Origin: Streptomyces anandii JCM 4720
Lineage (GTDB): Bacteria > Actinomycetota > Actinomycetes > Streptomycetales > Streptomycetaceae
NCBI RefSeq assembly: GCF_014650655.1
Contig: NZ_BMVJ01000003.1
Location: 506,408-539,360 of the forward strand
Length of the DNA: 32,953 bases
Reading direction: 5' to 3'
In this document: piece after piece, positions 22,502 to 29,910 of the stretch
Layout of the letters: each line of letters opens with the position of its first letter
How positions within the stretch are numbered: the first letter of the stretch is position 1
Translations under genes and position numbers: made by a program
Notes under the pieces: generated by a model
Told to the model about the DNA's origin: nothing
The model's database searches: none
What the model saw: the letters and a program-made list of their open reading frames with translations, nothing else

Positions 22502-22548
22502 ACTACACCTGTAGTGAGGTGTGCGTCCGACGATACTACGGCTGTAGT
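22502..22548. promoter_or_regulatory. Two TetR operators
   Basis: ACTACA-CC-TGTAGT at 22502-22515 is a perfect palindrome. ACTACG-GC-TGTAGT at 22535-22548 has the same layout with one mismatch. Their centres are 33 bases apart, in the gap between the FAD monooxygenase and the TetR gene. Probably bound by that TetR protein to control both directions. Confidence 0.75.
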
Positions 22549-22590
22549 GTCACGGGCCCGCGGACCTGGCCGGCGGGTAGGTTGGCCCCC

Positions 22591-23199
22591 ATGCCCGCAC
22601 ACCCGCCCAGCGCCTCGCGCGCCGATCTCGTGGCCGACACCGCGCTCGCCCTGCTCGCCGAGCGCGGGATGCGCGGTCTGACGCACCGGGCGGTGGACGA
22701 GGCGGCGGGACTGCCGCAGGGCTCGACGTCGAACGTGGCGCGCACCCGCCAGGCCCTGCTGGAGCTGTCCGTGCGGCGGCTGGCGGACCGGGAGGCGCGA
22801 GTGCTGGCGCTGCACGAGATGCCGGACCCGCGCACGGGCGGCCCCGGATCACTGGTGGACGCGCTGGCCCTCGCCACGCACCGCGCGCTGACCCGCAACC
22901 GTGAACTCACCGTCGCGCGCTACGAGTTGGCCCTCGAGGCGACCCGGCGGCCGGAGCTGCGGGCCCACTTCGACGCGGCGGGCGCCCGCTTCCGTGAGCA
23001 ACTCTCCGCGCTGGTCTCGGCGTTGGGCTCCACCGACCCCGACCGGCACGTGCTGTCCCTGGTGGCGTGGGCGGACGGGCTGATGTTCTCCTGCGTGGCC
23101 GGGACGTACCACGCGCAGGTCCCCGGCCTGGAGCAAGTGCGGGCGGGGCTGCGCGAGTTGCTGGCGGGGATGCTCGGCGCCGGAAAAGGCGTGGTGTGA
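22591..23199 (+). CDS. TetR-family repressor
   Basis: A 202-residue TetR regulator. The N-terminal helix-turn-helix spans about 10-58 (ALLAERGMRGLTHRAVDEAAGLPQ) with the second helix running into NVARTRQALLELS. The rest is a helical ligand-binding domain. TAGGTT lies seven bases before the ATG, consistent with a leaderless mRNA. It is divergent from the FAD monooxygenase operon and two palindromic operators lie between, so it is very probably the local repressor. The ligand is likely a substrate of the monooxygenase, by inference. Confidence 0.93.
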   Translation: MPAHPPSASRADLVADTALALLAERGMRGLTHRAVDEAAGLPQGSTSNVARTRQALLELSVRRLADREARVLALHEMPDPRTGGPGSLVDALALATHRALTRNRELTVARYELALEATRRPELRAHFDAAGARFREQLSALVSALGSTDPDRHVLSLVAWADGLMFSCVAGTYHAQVPGLEQVRAGLRELLAGMLGAGKGVV

Positions 23200-23227
23200 C
23201 GCCTCGGGGGTGGGACAGGATCGGGGC

Positions 23228-23740
23228 ATGACGACCGAACGCAGAGAACCCGCGCAGAACGCCGACGAACGCACCATGCTGGAGGGCTGGCTCGACTACC
23301 ACCGGCAGACGCTGGCCCGGAAGTGCGAGGGCCTGACCGACGAGCAGCTCCGGGCCACGTCCGCGGAGCCGTCCGAGCTGTCCCTGCTGGGGCTCGTCCG
23401 GCACATGGCCGAGGTGGAGCGCAACTGGTTCCGCAAGGTCCTGGTGGGCGACGATCCCGGGCCGATCTACTACAGCGAGCAGGACCAGGACGGCGACTTC
23501 CACACCACGGGGGCGGACACCTGGGCCGAGGCCCACGCCACCTGGCAGGCCGAGATCGCCGTCGCCCGCCGCAACGCCGCGGGCTTCGGGCTGGACGACC
23601 TGTCCAAGGGCAGGAGCAGGTTCACCGAGGAGCCGTTCAACCTCCGGTGGATCTACACCCATATGATCGAGGAGTACGCCCGTCACAACGGCCACGCCGA
23701 CCTGCTGCGGGAGCGGATCGACGGCGCGACCGGCGACTGA
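23228..23740 (+). CDS. DinB/DUF664-family protein
   Basis: A 170-residue four-helix protein of the DinB/YfiT group. The three metal-binding histidines are placed as expected: one in DYHRQTLARKC, one in GLVRHMAEVERNWF, and one in EEYARHNGHADLL. Members include thiol-transferases that use mycothiol or bacillithiol, so a mycothiol-dependent reaction is a fair inference in this organism. It follows the TetR gene by 28 bases and could be read from the same mRNA. CAGGAT six bases before the ATG could also give a leaderless transcript. Confidence 0.9.
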   Translation: MTTERREPAQNADERTMLEGWLDYHRQTLARKCEGLTDEQLRATSAEPSELSLLGLVRHMAEVERNWFRKVLVGDDPGPIYYSEQDQDGDFHTTGADTWAEAHATWQAEIAVARRNAAGFGLDDLSKGRSRFTEEPFNLRWIYTHMIEEYARHNGHADLLRERIDGATGD

Positions 23741-23810
23741 GGCGGCCGTCCCACGCCGGGGCGGGCGTCACCGGGAGACCGGGCAGGCACTCCCTACGGG
23801 CCACAAGATC

Positions 23811-23844
23811 ACCCGTGCGGAGCATTCCGCGCCCTCGCACGGGT
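23811..23844. promoter_or_regulatory. Perfect 9-bp inverted repeat before a lipoprotein gene
   Basis: ACCCGTGCG (23811-23819) and CGCACGGGT (23836-23844) with a 16-base spacer end 34 bases before the lipoprotein start. It may be an operator or the terminator of the DinB gene, whose stop is 70 bases upstream. Confidence 0.5.
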
Positions 23845-23878
23845 ACGGCACCGCGGCGGAACCAGCAGAGTTGCCCGG

Positions 23879-24346
23879 GTGCATCGAACGACGACCACCG
23901 CAACGCTTCTGGTCACCGTGGCCGTCGCGGCCCTCACCGGCTGTGTCACGGTCCACCGCCCGCCCGCCTCCGCCCCGGCGGCACCCGCCCGTCCCCAGGC
24001 CCCGCGCCCGGACGGCAGTGTCGCGCCACGGGTCGTGCAGGCCCCCGCCCGCGAGGCCCTGGAACTGAGCGGCCCCTCCCATCCCCCGAAGCCCACCACC
24101 CGGTCCGCGTCCCCGCGCTCCCCGGCACCCGCGCCCGACGGCCCCCGCCGAGTACCGCACCCCCTGCCGAGACACCACCACCCGCGCCTGGCCGCCCCCC
24201 GCGCCGAGCTACCCGTCCCCGCGTACACCGTGCCCGCGCACGTCGTGCCCGCCAACCCGGACCCCTGCGCCCTCGGCAGAACATACGGCGGCTGGCAACC
24301 CAACAGCCCAGAATTCCGAATCTGCAACCAGGCCTACGGCCACTGA
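23879..24346 (+). CDS. Small Pro-rich lipoprotein of unknown function
   Basis: A 155-residue secreted lipoprotein. The signal peptide MHRTTTTATLLVTVAVAALTGC ends in the lipobox LTGC, though the Arg count is low. About 85 residues of Pro/Ala/Arg-rich linker follow. The last 30 residues hold a compact, non-repetitive motif with two cysteines (CALGRTYGGWQPNSPEF then ICNQAYGH) likely to form a disulfide. This suggests a small exported domain on a cell-wall spanning stalk. GTG start; no clear ribosome binding site. I do not recognise the family. Lnt, encoded 3.4 kb away, would process it. Confidence 0.75.
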   Translation: MHRTTTTATLLVTVAVAALTGCVTVHRPPASAPAAPARPQAPRPDGSVAPRVVQAPAREALELSGPSHPPKPTTRSASPRSPAPAPDGPRRVPHPLPRHHHPRLAAPRAELPVPAYTVPAHVVPANPDPCALGRTYGGWQPNSPEFRICNQAYGH

Positions 24347-24357
24347 CCCCGCTCACC

Positions 24358-24388
24358 CGGCCGGCCGAGGCGAGCCGTCGGCCGGCCG
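24358..24388. terminator. Terminator after the lipoprotein gene
   Basis: CGGCCGGCCG occurs twice (24358-24367 and 24379-24388) around an 11-base loop; the sequence is self-complementary so the two copies pair. It begins 12 bases after the stop codon. Confidence 0.6.
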
Positions 24389-24555
24389 AACACCGCGCGC
24401 GGACGCGGTGGTCCGGCGGAGGTCTCCAGGCCCCACCCAGGCCGCGCGCCCGGGCCCGCGGTGCGCGGCCGGCGACGACCGCGCCCACCGCCGCAGCGGT
24501 CCACCCCGCCGGCCACCCGGCTCCTCGCCCCCAAGCCGAGGCGAGCCCTCGGCCG
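24364..24555. repeat. 21-bp direct repeat flanking the gap between converging genes
   Basis: GCCGAGGCGAGCC-S-TCGGCCG, with one mismatch, occurs at 24364-24384 and 24535-24555. The second copy folds GCCGAGG against CCTCGGC and may terminate the TPR gene on the minus strand. Nothing else is seen between 24389 and 24534. Confidence 0.6.
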
Positions 24556-24601
24556 ACGGGTGCCGTGGGTGGGCGCGTTCCTTGCGGGCCGGGCGGTCCG
24601 T

Positions 24602-25117
24602 TCACGAGCGCTGGCGGGGCGGCCCGCTCTGCGGATCGCCCGGGTGGTCCTCCCGCAGGCGGGTTTCCAGTTGGCGGATCGCTGTGCGGATGCCCTCGCC
24701 GTAGGTGTCGGTGTCGAGGGCGGCGGCCGCGGTGCGGGCGCGTCGCAGGTGCGTGCGCGCCGCCTCTCGGCGGCCGAGTTTCGCGTAGTCGGCGGCGAGG
24801 TTCAGGTGGAGCGACGGGTACAGGGCGCGGACCGCCGGCGCGTCCTCGTGGCCGGCGGGCCGGTCGGCGGCGAGTTCCTCCGCGGCCGACAGCGCCCGCA
24901 GGTCCCAGGCCAGTTCGTCCGCGGGGTCGTCCTGGGTGTCGGCCATGTAGTGGGCGAGCGTGCAGCGGTGCAGCGGATCGCCGTCCTCGCCGATCTCCGT
25001 CCACAGGTCGAGCAGGCGCCCCCGCGCCTCCTCCCGGTCCCCGGCGTGATGCAGCATCACGCTCTGCCCGATCCGTGTCAGCACGGCGTCCGACGCCGCC
25101 TGCTCCTGCCGCTCCAC
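24602..25117 (-). CDS. Tetratricopeptide-like helical protein
   Basis: A 171-residue soluble helical protein. Alternating helix pairs with small and aromatic residues (LHLNLAADYAKLGRREAARTHLRRARTAAAAL, with the preceding helices in HRCTLAHYMADTQDDP) fit the tetratricopeptide pattern seen in AfsR-type or similar actinobacterial proteins. No catalytic motif. GTG start with GGAGGG nine bases upstream. Such folds usually bind protein partners. The stop is 93 bases downstream of the Ung end, same strand, so it lies behind ung. Confidence 0.75.
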   Translation of the reverse strand: MERQEQAASDAVLTRIGQSVMLHHAGDREEARGRLLDLWTEIGEDGDPLHRCTLAHYMADTQDDPADELAWDLRALSAAEELAADRPAGHEDAPAVRALYPSLHLNLAADYAKLGRREAARTHLRRARTAAAALDTDTYGEGIRTAIRQLETRLREDHPGDPQSGPPRQRS

Positions 25118-25209
25118 CAGCGCACCCTCCAGAAGCCCTGTGCCCGCCGGTCCCGGCCGGCGCCTCCGACGCTAACCTCAGCGGGCGGCGATCACCGGCA
25201 GGCGGGTCC

Positions 25210-25893
25210 TCAGCCCAGATCGGGAATCCGCCAGTCGACCGGCTCGTGACCCTGCCGGGCCACCGCCTCGTTGATCTGGGTGAACGGGCGGGAGCCGAAG
25301 AACTTCTTCGCCGACAGCGGGGAGGGGTGCGCCCCCTTGACCACCACGTGCCGGCTCTCGTCGATCAGGGGGAGCTTCTTCTGGGCGTAGTTCCCCCACA
25401 GCACGAACACCGCCGGGTCGGGCCGGCCGGCCACCGCGCGGATCACCGCGTCGGTGAACCTCTCCCAGCCGCGCCCCTTGTGGGAGTTGGCCTCGCCGCC
25501 GCGGACGGTGAGCACCGCGTTCAGCAGCAGCACGCCCTGCTCGGCCCATGGCATCAGGTAGCCGTTGTCCGGGACCGGCGTGCCGAGCTCCGCGTGCATC
25601 TCCTTGTAGATGTTGCGCAGCGACGGCGGGATCCTGACCCCAGGGCGGACCGAGAAGCACAGGCCGTGGCCCTGGCCCTCGCCGTGGTAGGGGTCCTGGC
25701 CCAGGATGAGGACCTTGACCTTGTCGTACGGCGTGGCGTCCAGCGCGGCGAAGACCTCCTCGCGCGGCGGGTACACCGGGCCGTTCGCCCGCTCGCTCTC
25801 GACGAACTCCGTCAGCTCCTTGAAGTAGGGCTGCTGAAGCTCGTCACCCAGAACCCCGCGCCAGGACTCGGGCAGCATGGCGATGTCGGTCAC
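25210..25893 (-). CDS. ung: Uracil-DNA glycosylase, family 1
   Basis: A 227-residue Ung that removes uracil from DNA in base excision repair. The water-activating loop is GQDPYHG with D67, the uracil-recognition strand is VLLLNAVLTVR, and the DNA-intercalation loop is HPSPLSA. The start is GTG at 25893 (VTDIAMLPESW), with GAGGAC upstream; GTG at 25920 would add nine residues. Length matches the family. It is the only base-excision gene here apart from the AlkD-like gene at 13514-14236. Confidence 0.97.
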   Translation of the reverse strand: MTDIAMLPESWRGVLGDELQQPYFKELTEFVESERANGPVYPPREEVFAALDATPYDKVKVLILGQDPYHGEGQGHGLCFSVRPGVRIPPSLRNIYKEMHAELGTPVPDNGYLMPWAEQGVLLLNAVLTVRGGEANSHKGRGWERFTDAVIRAVAGRPDPAVFVLWGNYAQKKLPLIDESRHVVVKGAHPSPLSAKKFFGSRPFTQINEAVARQGHEPVDWRIPDLG

Positions 25894-25983
25894 GTCAACG
25901 TCCTCACGATGTGCGGTCACTTCCAGGCCCAGAACCTACAGGCGACCACTGACATCGCGTCCCCGCAGCCGTGAACGCCCCGC

Positions 25984-27561
25984 CTACCAGCTCGTCTTGC
26001 GGTACAGCTCCCACATCATCATGATCGACGAGGGGTCCAGCGACTGCTCCGCGCCGGAGATGTCGTCGCGCGAGGCCAGGTACTGCTTGCTCTGCCACAG
26101 CGGCAGCAGCCGCGCGTCGCCGGCGAGGATCCGCTGCGCCTGCCCGAACTCCTTCACCACGTTGGCGCGGTCGCTCTCGCGCCGGGACTGGGGCAGCAGC
26201 TTGTCCGTGATCTCCGGCGAGGGGTAGGGCGTGCCCAGGGCGTTCTGCTTGCCGACGAAGGGCGCGACGAAGTTGTCGGGGTCGGGGAAGTCGGGGGACC
26301 AGCCGCGCCCGAACACCGGGTACTCGCCCTTCTCGTAGCCCTCGACGTAGGTGTTCCAGGGGCGGCCGTGCAGCGTGATGGTGAACAGCCCGGAGGCCTC
26401 CAGCTGCCGCTTGATCTCCTGGAACTCCTTGGCGGTCGCCGAGCCGTAGCGGTCGGTGGTGTACCACAGGGCGAGCGGCACCTTCTGGGTGATGCCCGCG
26501 TCGGTGAGGAACTTGCGGGCCTTGGCCGCGCTGGGGTCGCCGAAGTCGTCGAAGTAGGCGGTGTTGTGCCCGGTCAGACCGGCCGGGACCATGGAGTACA
26601 GCGGTTCGACGGTGTCCTTGTAGACGTCGTGCGCGATCGCGCTGCGGTTGATGAGCTGGGCGACGGCCTTGCGGACGGCGAGCTTTCCGGCCCAGGGGTC
26701 CTTCGGGTTGAAGACGAGGTACTCGATCTCGTTGCTCGCGCCCTCGGTGACGTCCATGTCCTTGGAGTCGTTGCGCTGGAAGGAGATGACGTCGTCGGCG
26801 GCGAGGCCGCGGAAGGAGAGGTCGAGCTTCTTGTCCCGCAGATCGGCGGCGAGCGCGTGCGAGTCCTGGAAGTAGCGGATGGTCACCGCATCGTTTCTGC
26901 GGTCCGCGAACCCCTTGTAGCGCTTGTTCGCCACCAGCACGGCCTGCTTGCCCTGCTCGTAGTTCTGCAGGTCGTACGGCCCGGACCCGACGATGCTGTC
27001 GCCCTTGCGCACCGCGTTGTCGGGGTACTCCTCGGGGTCCACGATCGACATGCCGGGGGTGGCGAGGACGAACGGGAAGGTGGCGTCCGGCTTGTTGAGG
27101 TTGAAGACCACCTCGCGGTCGCTCACCGCCCGGACGCTGTCGAGACTGCCGAGCAGGCCGGCCGGGCCGCCGTTGACGTTGATCTTCCGGATGCGGTCGA
27201 TCGAGTACTTGACCGCCCGCGCGTCCAGCTTGTGCCCGTCGGAGAAGGTCAGGCCGGACCGCAGTTCGCAGCTGTAGACGGTGTTCGAACTGTCCGTGAA
27301 ACGGCAGCTCTTGGCCGCGTCGGGCTGCGGAGTGGTGGCACCCACGGGGTAGTTGAGCAGCGTCTGGTAAATGTTCCGGAAAAGTTCCCAGGACTGGTCC
27401 CAGGAGGCCGCCGGATCCAGCGTGCTGGGGGCACTGGTCGTGCCCACGATGATCGGCCCCTTGTCGTCCGGGTTTCCGTCGGAAAGGACGCTGCACCCGG
27501 CGACCAGGGATATGGACGCCACGGCCACCACTGGCCGCAGGCACCGTTTCCGGTTGAACAC
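25984..27561 (-). CDS. Peptide/dipeptide ABC transporter substrate-binding lipoprotein (SBP family 5)
   Basis: A 525-residue extracellular binding protein of the DppA/OppA family. Signal peptide NRKRCLRPVVAVASISLVAGC ends in the lipobox LVAGC. Family-5 signatures are visible: SAPSTLDPAASWDQSWELFRN, SGLTFSDGHKLDARAVKYSIDRI, and EYLVFNPKDPWAGKLAVRKAVAQLINR. GAGGAG seven bases before the GTG at 27561 sets that start over the GTG two codons earlier. No permease or ATPase genes are adjacent, so it is an orphan that would work with components elsewhere. A peptide or nickel-like ligand is possible. Lnt would acylate it. Confidence 0.94.
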   Translation of the reverse strand: MFNRKRCLRPVVAVASISLVAGCSVLSDGNPDDKGPIIVGTTSAPSTLDPAASWDQSWELFRNIYQTLLNYPVGATTPQPDAAKSCRFTDSSNTVYSCELRSGLTFSDGHKLDARAVKYSIDRIRKINVNGGPAGLLGSLDSVRAVSDREVVFNLNKPDATFPFVLATPGMSIVDPEEYPDNAVRKGDSIVGSGPYDLQNYEQGKQAVLVANKRYKGFADRRNDAVTIRYFQDSHALAADLRDKKLDLSFRGLAADDVISFQRNDSKDMDVTEGASNEIEYLVFNPKDPWAGKLAVRKAVAQLINRSAIAHDVYKDTVEPLYSMVPAGLTGHNTAYFDDFGDPSAAKARKFLTDAGITQKVPLALWYTTDRYGSATAKEFQEIKRQLEASGLFTITLHGRPWNTYVEGYEKGEYPVFGRGWSPDFPDPDNFVAPFVGKQNALGTPYPSPEITDKLLPQSRRESDRANVVKEFGQAQRILAGDARLLPLWQSKQYLASRDDISGAEQSLDPSSIMMMWELYRKTSW

Positions 27562-27706
27562 GCGCACGCTCCTCGATCCGCCGTACCAAGGGTCGGCAGA
27601 CCATACCGCAGCACCCCGCCCGGTGAACCCACTGCGAACAGGGTCTTGATCAGCGCGTGACTGACTACGTTGTCATCGGCTTCCGCCAAGGCCTCCGGAT
27701 CGACGC

Positions 27707-27763
27707 GGGGGCCGTTTCCGTCAAGAGCGCGCGGGAAATCGTGCGCGAACGGAAACGGCCCCC
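27707..27763. terminator. Strong hairpin after the fabG operon
   Basis: Perfect 14-base arms (27707-27720 and 27750-27763) with a further CGCGC/GCGCG pairing inside the 29-base loop. It begins 30 bases after the last stop of the minus-strand fabG operon, and separates it from the peptide-binding protein gene. Confidence 0.85.
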
Positions 27764-27793
27764 GGTCAACCGGTCAGCCCGTGGTCCGGGCCG

Positions 27794-28561
27794 TCAGCCC
27801 ACCCCGGCGTTCAGGAAGATGCCGCCGTCGACGACGAGCGTCTGCCCGGTGACCCAGTCGGACTGCTCGGAGGTGAGGAACGCGGCCGCGCCGCCGATGT
27901 CCGAGGGCACGCCGAGCCGGCCGAGCGGGTAGGAGGACGCCGCCTCCTCCTCGCGGCCCTCGTAGAGCGCCTGGGCGAACTTGGTCTTCACCACGGCGGG
28001 CGCGATCGCGTTGACCCGCACCCTGGGCGCGAACTCGTGCGCGAGCTGCTGGGTGAGGTTGATCATCGCGGCCTTGCTGACGCCGTAGGCGCCGATGAAG
28101 GGCGAGGGCGCGAGGCCCGCGACGGAGGCGATGTTGACGATCGCGCCGCCGTTGTCCTTCTGCCAGGCGTGCCAGGTGCGCTGGGCGAAGCCGAGCGCGG
28201 AGATGACGTTGGTCTCGAAGACCTTGCGCGCCACGTTCAGGTCGAGGTCGGCCATCGGGCCGAACACCGGGTTGGTGCCGGCGTTGTTGACCAGGAAGTC
28301 GACGCGTCCGAAGGCGTCCATGACGCGCTCGACGGCCTCGGCCTGGTGGGCCTCGTCATGGGCCTTGCCCGCCACGCCGATGACCCGGTCGGAGCCGAGC
28401 CTGTCGACGGCCTCCTTGAGCGCGTCCTCGTTGCGGCCGGTGATGCACACCCGGTCGCCCCGGGCGACCAGCGCCTCGGCGACGCCGTAGCCGATGCCCC
28501 GGCTCGCGCCGGTGACGAGGGCGACCCTGCCCGAGAGTTCGGGGTGTTCCACGGAAGTCAT
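27794..28561 (-). CDS. FabG-like 3-oxoacyl reductase, second gene of the pair
   Basis: A 255-residue classical SDR. TGASRGIG near residue 18, NNAG at 92-95, and the catalytic set S146, Y159 and K163 (YGVSK). The end SYPLGRLGVPSDIGGAAAFL is the FabG-type helix and loop. It starts 12 bases after the stop of the first reductase, so the two are one operon. From memory, S. coelicolor SCO1345/1346 are this pair, where FabG-like activity has been studied; I have not verified that here. Fatty-acid or polyketide reduction is the likely role. Confidence 0.94.
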   Translation of the reverse strand: MTSVEHPELSGRVALVTGASRGIGYGVAEALVARGDRVCITGRNEDALKEAVDRLGSDRVIGVAGKAHDEAHQAEAVERVMDAFGRVDFLVNNAGTNPVFGPMADLDLNVARKVFETNVISALGFAQRTWHAWQKDNGGAIVNIASVAGLAPSPFIGAYGVSKAAMINLTQQLAHEFAPRVRVNAIAPAVVKTKFAQALYEGREEEAASSYPLGRLGVPSDIGGAAAFLTSEQSDWVTGQTLVVDGGIFLNAGVG

Positions 28562-28573
28562 GTGCGTGATCCC

Positions 28574-29335
28574 TTAGTTGAGCGGTCCGCCGGCGACGTA
28601 CAGCACCTGGCCGGAGACGAAGCCGGCCGCGTCGCCGGTGAAGAAGGCGACCGCGTTGGCGATGTCCTCCGGCTCGCCTACGCGCTGCACCGGGATCTGG
28701 GTGGCGGCGGCCGCCTTGAAGTCGTCGAAGTTCATGCCGACGCGGTCGGCGGTGGCCTTGGTCATCTCGGTGGCGATGAAGCCGGGGGCGACGGAGTTGG
28801 CGGTGATGCCGAACTTGCCGAGCTCCTTGGCCAGGGTCTTGGTGAAGCCCTGCAGGCCTGCCTTGGCGGCCGAGTAGTTGACCTGGCCGCGGTTGCCGAG
28901 GGCGGAGGACGAGGAGAGGTTGACGACCCGGCCGAAGCCCGCGTCGACCATGTGCTTCTGGCAGGCCCTGGTCATCAGGAAGGAGCCGCGCAGGTGCACG
29001 TTCATGACGGTGTCCCAGTCGGAGACGCTCATCTTGAACAGCAGGTTGTCGCGCAGCACGCCCGCGTTGTTGACGAGGATGGTGGGCGCGCCGAGCTCCT
29101 CGGCGATGCGTGCGACCGCCGCCTCCACCTGGGCCTCGTCGGAGACGTCGGCGCCGACCGCGATGGCCCGGCCGCCCGCCGCGGTGATCTTCTCCACGGT
29201 GTCCTTGCAGGCGGCCTCGTCGAGGTCGATGACGGCGACCGCGCGGCCCTCGGCGGCCAGTCGTACGGCGGTGGCGGCGCCGATGCCGCGCGCGGCACCG
29301 GTGACGACCGCTACCCGCTGCTCAGTGGTGGACAT
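28574..29335 (-). CDS. fabG: FabG-like 3-oxoacyl-ACP reductase, first gene of the pair
   Basis: A 253-residue classical SDR. TGAARGIG near residue 12, NNAG at 89-92, catalytic S142, Y154 and K158 (YSAAK). Its APGFIATEM and FFTGDAAGFVSGQVLYVAGG endings are those of beta-ketoacyl-ACP reductases, and it keeps the KMSVSDWDTVMNVHLRG helix typical of FabG. AGGAGAA precedes the ATG at 29335. It has a near-consensus promoter about 70 bases upstream and heads the operon with the following SDR. Its relationship to mycobacterial FabG-type proteins is inferred from motifs. Confidence 0.95.
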   Translation of the reverse strand: MSTTEQRVAVVTGAARGIGAATAVRLAAEGRAVAVIDLDEAACKDTVEKITAAGGRAIAVGADVSDEAQVEAAVARIAEELGAPTILVNNAGVLRDNLLFKMSVSDWDTVMNVHLRGSFLMTRACQKHMVDAGFGRVVNLSSSSALGNRGQVNYSAAKAGLQGFTKTLAKELGKFGITANSVAPGFIATEMTKATADRVGMNFDDFKAAAATQIPVQRVGEPEDIANAVAFFTGDAAGFVSGQVLYVAGGPLN

Positions 29336-29376
29336 TGCTGCTTCTCCTCGCCCTAGAGAGAACCTGATCTGCGGTG

Positions 29377-29386
29377 AGCGACCGCT
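29377..29386. promoter_or_regulatory. Candidate TetR-like operator downstream of the fabG start site
   Basis: AGCG-AC-CGCT (29377-29386) is a palindrome, with partly symmetric flanks, about 15-25 bases past the predicted transcription start of the fabG operon. Similar AAGCG...CGCTT sites are bound by TetR regulators of fatty-acid genes in actinobacteria. The match here is inferred. Confidence 0.4.
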
Positions 29387-29406
29387 TAGTACCTTCGATG
29401 GGGGTG

Positions 29407-29435
29407 ACGCTAGAAGCCCTGGCACCCGGTGTCAA
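29407..29435 (-). promoter_or_regulatory. Promoter of the fabG operon
   Basis: On the minus strand TTGACA (29435-29430), a 17-base spacer, and TAGCGT (29412-29407) form a near-consensus vegetative promoter. Transcription should start near 29400, giving a leader of about 65 bases before the ATG at 29335. Confidence 0.75.
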
Positions 29436-29450
29436 CGGCACACCGGGTGC
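29422..29450. terminator. Terminator of the HipA/DUF3037 unit
   Basis: GCACCCGGTGT (29422-29432) and its exact complement (29440-29450) enclose a seven-base loop, starting 10 bases after the DUF3037 stop on the minus strand. It overlaps the -35 of the fabG promoter. Confidence 0.8.
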
Positions 29451-29460
29451 GTGTGATCCA

Positions 29461-29910
29461 TTACCTCACCAGGAGGCCGAGCAATCGCTCCGTCTCGGCG
29501 GCCGGGTCGGCGGTCAGCCCGGTGTGCACGGGACCGGGCTGCACGATGGTGGAGCGGGGCGCGACCAGCCAGCGGAAACGCCGTCCCGCGTCGTCGCCCG
29601 CCGCCTGCCCGGCCGCCTCCCCGCCGGCGCACACGCCCTCCACCGCGGCGAGCGCGGCCCGCACGCCCCCGACGTCCGCGTCGGGGTCGAGGGCCAGCAG
29701 CCGCGCCTCGTCGAGGTGGGTACGGGCGCCGACGTAGCCGCGGGCGCGGCAGTAGACGAGGACGCCGGCGTTGACGCACTCGCCGCGCTCGACGCGCGGG
29801 ACGACCCTCAGCAGGGCGTACTCGAAGACGTCCCGGTCGCCGCCCTGCCCGGCCCGGGTGATGTGGCGCTCGGTCACATGCCCGGCCATGTGGATGTGGT
29901 GTTCGCTCAC
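29461..29910 (-). CDS. DUF3037-type partner of the HipA-like kinase
   Basis: A 149-residue protein. The core DVFEYALLRVVPRVERGECVNAGVLVYC with the following RGYVGARTHLDEARLLALDPDADV is the DUF3037 pattern, here recognised from memory. The end is RFRWLVAPRSTIVQPGPVHTGL. The GTG start overlaps the stop of the kinase gene by four bases (GTGA), so translation is coupled. DUF3037 proteins are often found beside HipA-like kinases, which supports a joint function, but that function is not known. The N-terminus has five His in 18 residues. Confidence 0.8.
   Translation of the reverse strand: MSEHHIHMAGHVTERHITRAGQGGDRDVFEYALLRVVPRVERGECVNAGVLVYCRARGYVGARTHLDEARLLALDPDADVGGVRAALAAVEGVCAGGEAAGQAAGDDAGRRFRWLVAPRSTIVQPGPVHTGLTADPAAETERLLGLLVR

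Noticed and set aside
23323..25974. Long plus-strand open frame of about 880 codons
   Set aside because: It overlaps DinB, the lipoprotein gene, the antisense of the TPR gene and Ung; the composition is Pro/Arg-rich without recognisable motifs.
27657..27932. Plus-strand frame starting VTDYVVIGFRQGL
   Set aside because: The first 30 codons look plausible, but it crosses a strong terminator hairpin and then runs antisense through the end of the fabG-like gene; no ribosome binding site or family match.
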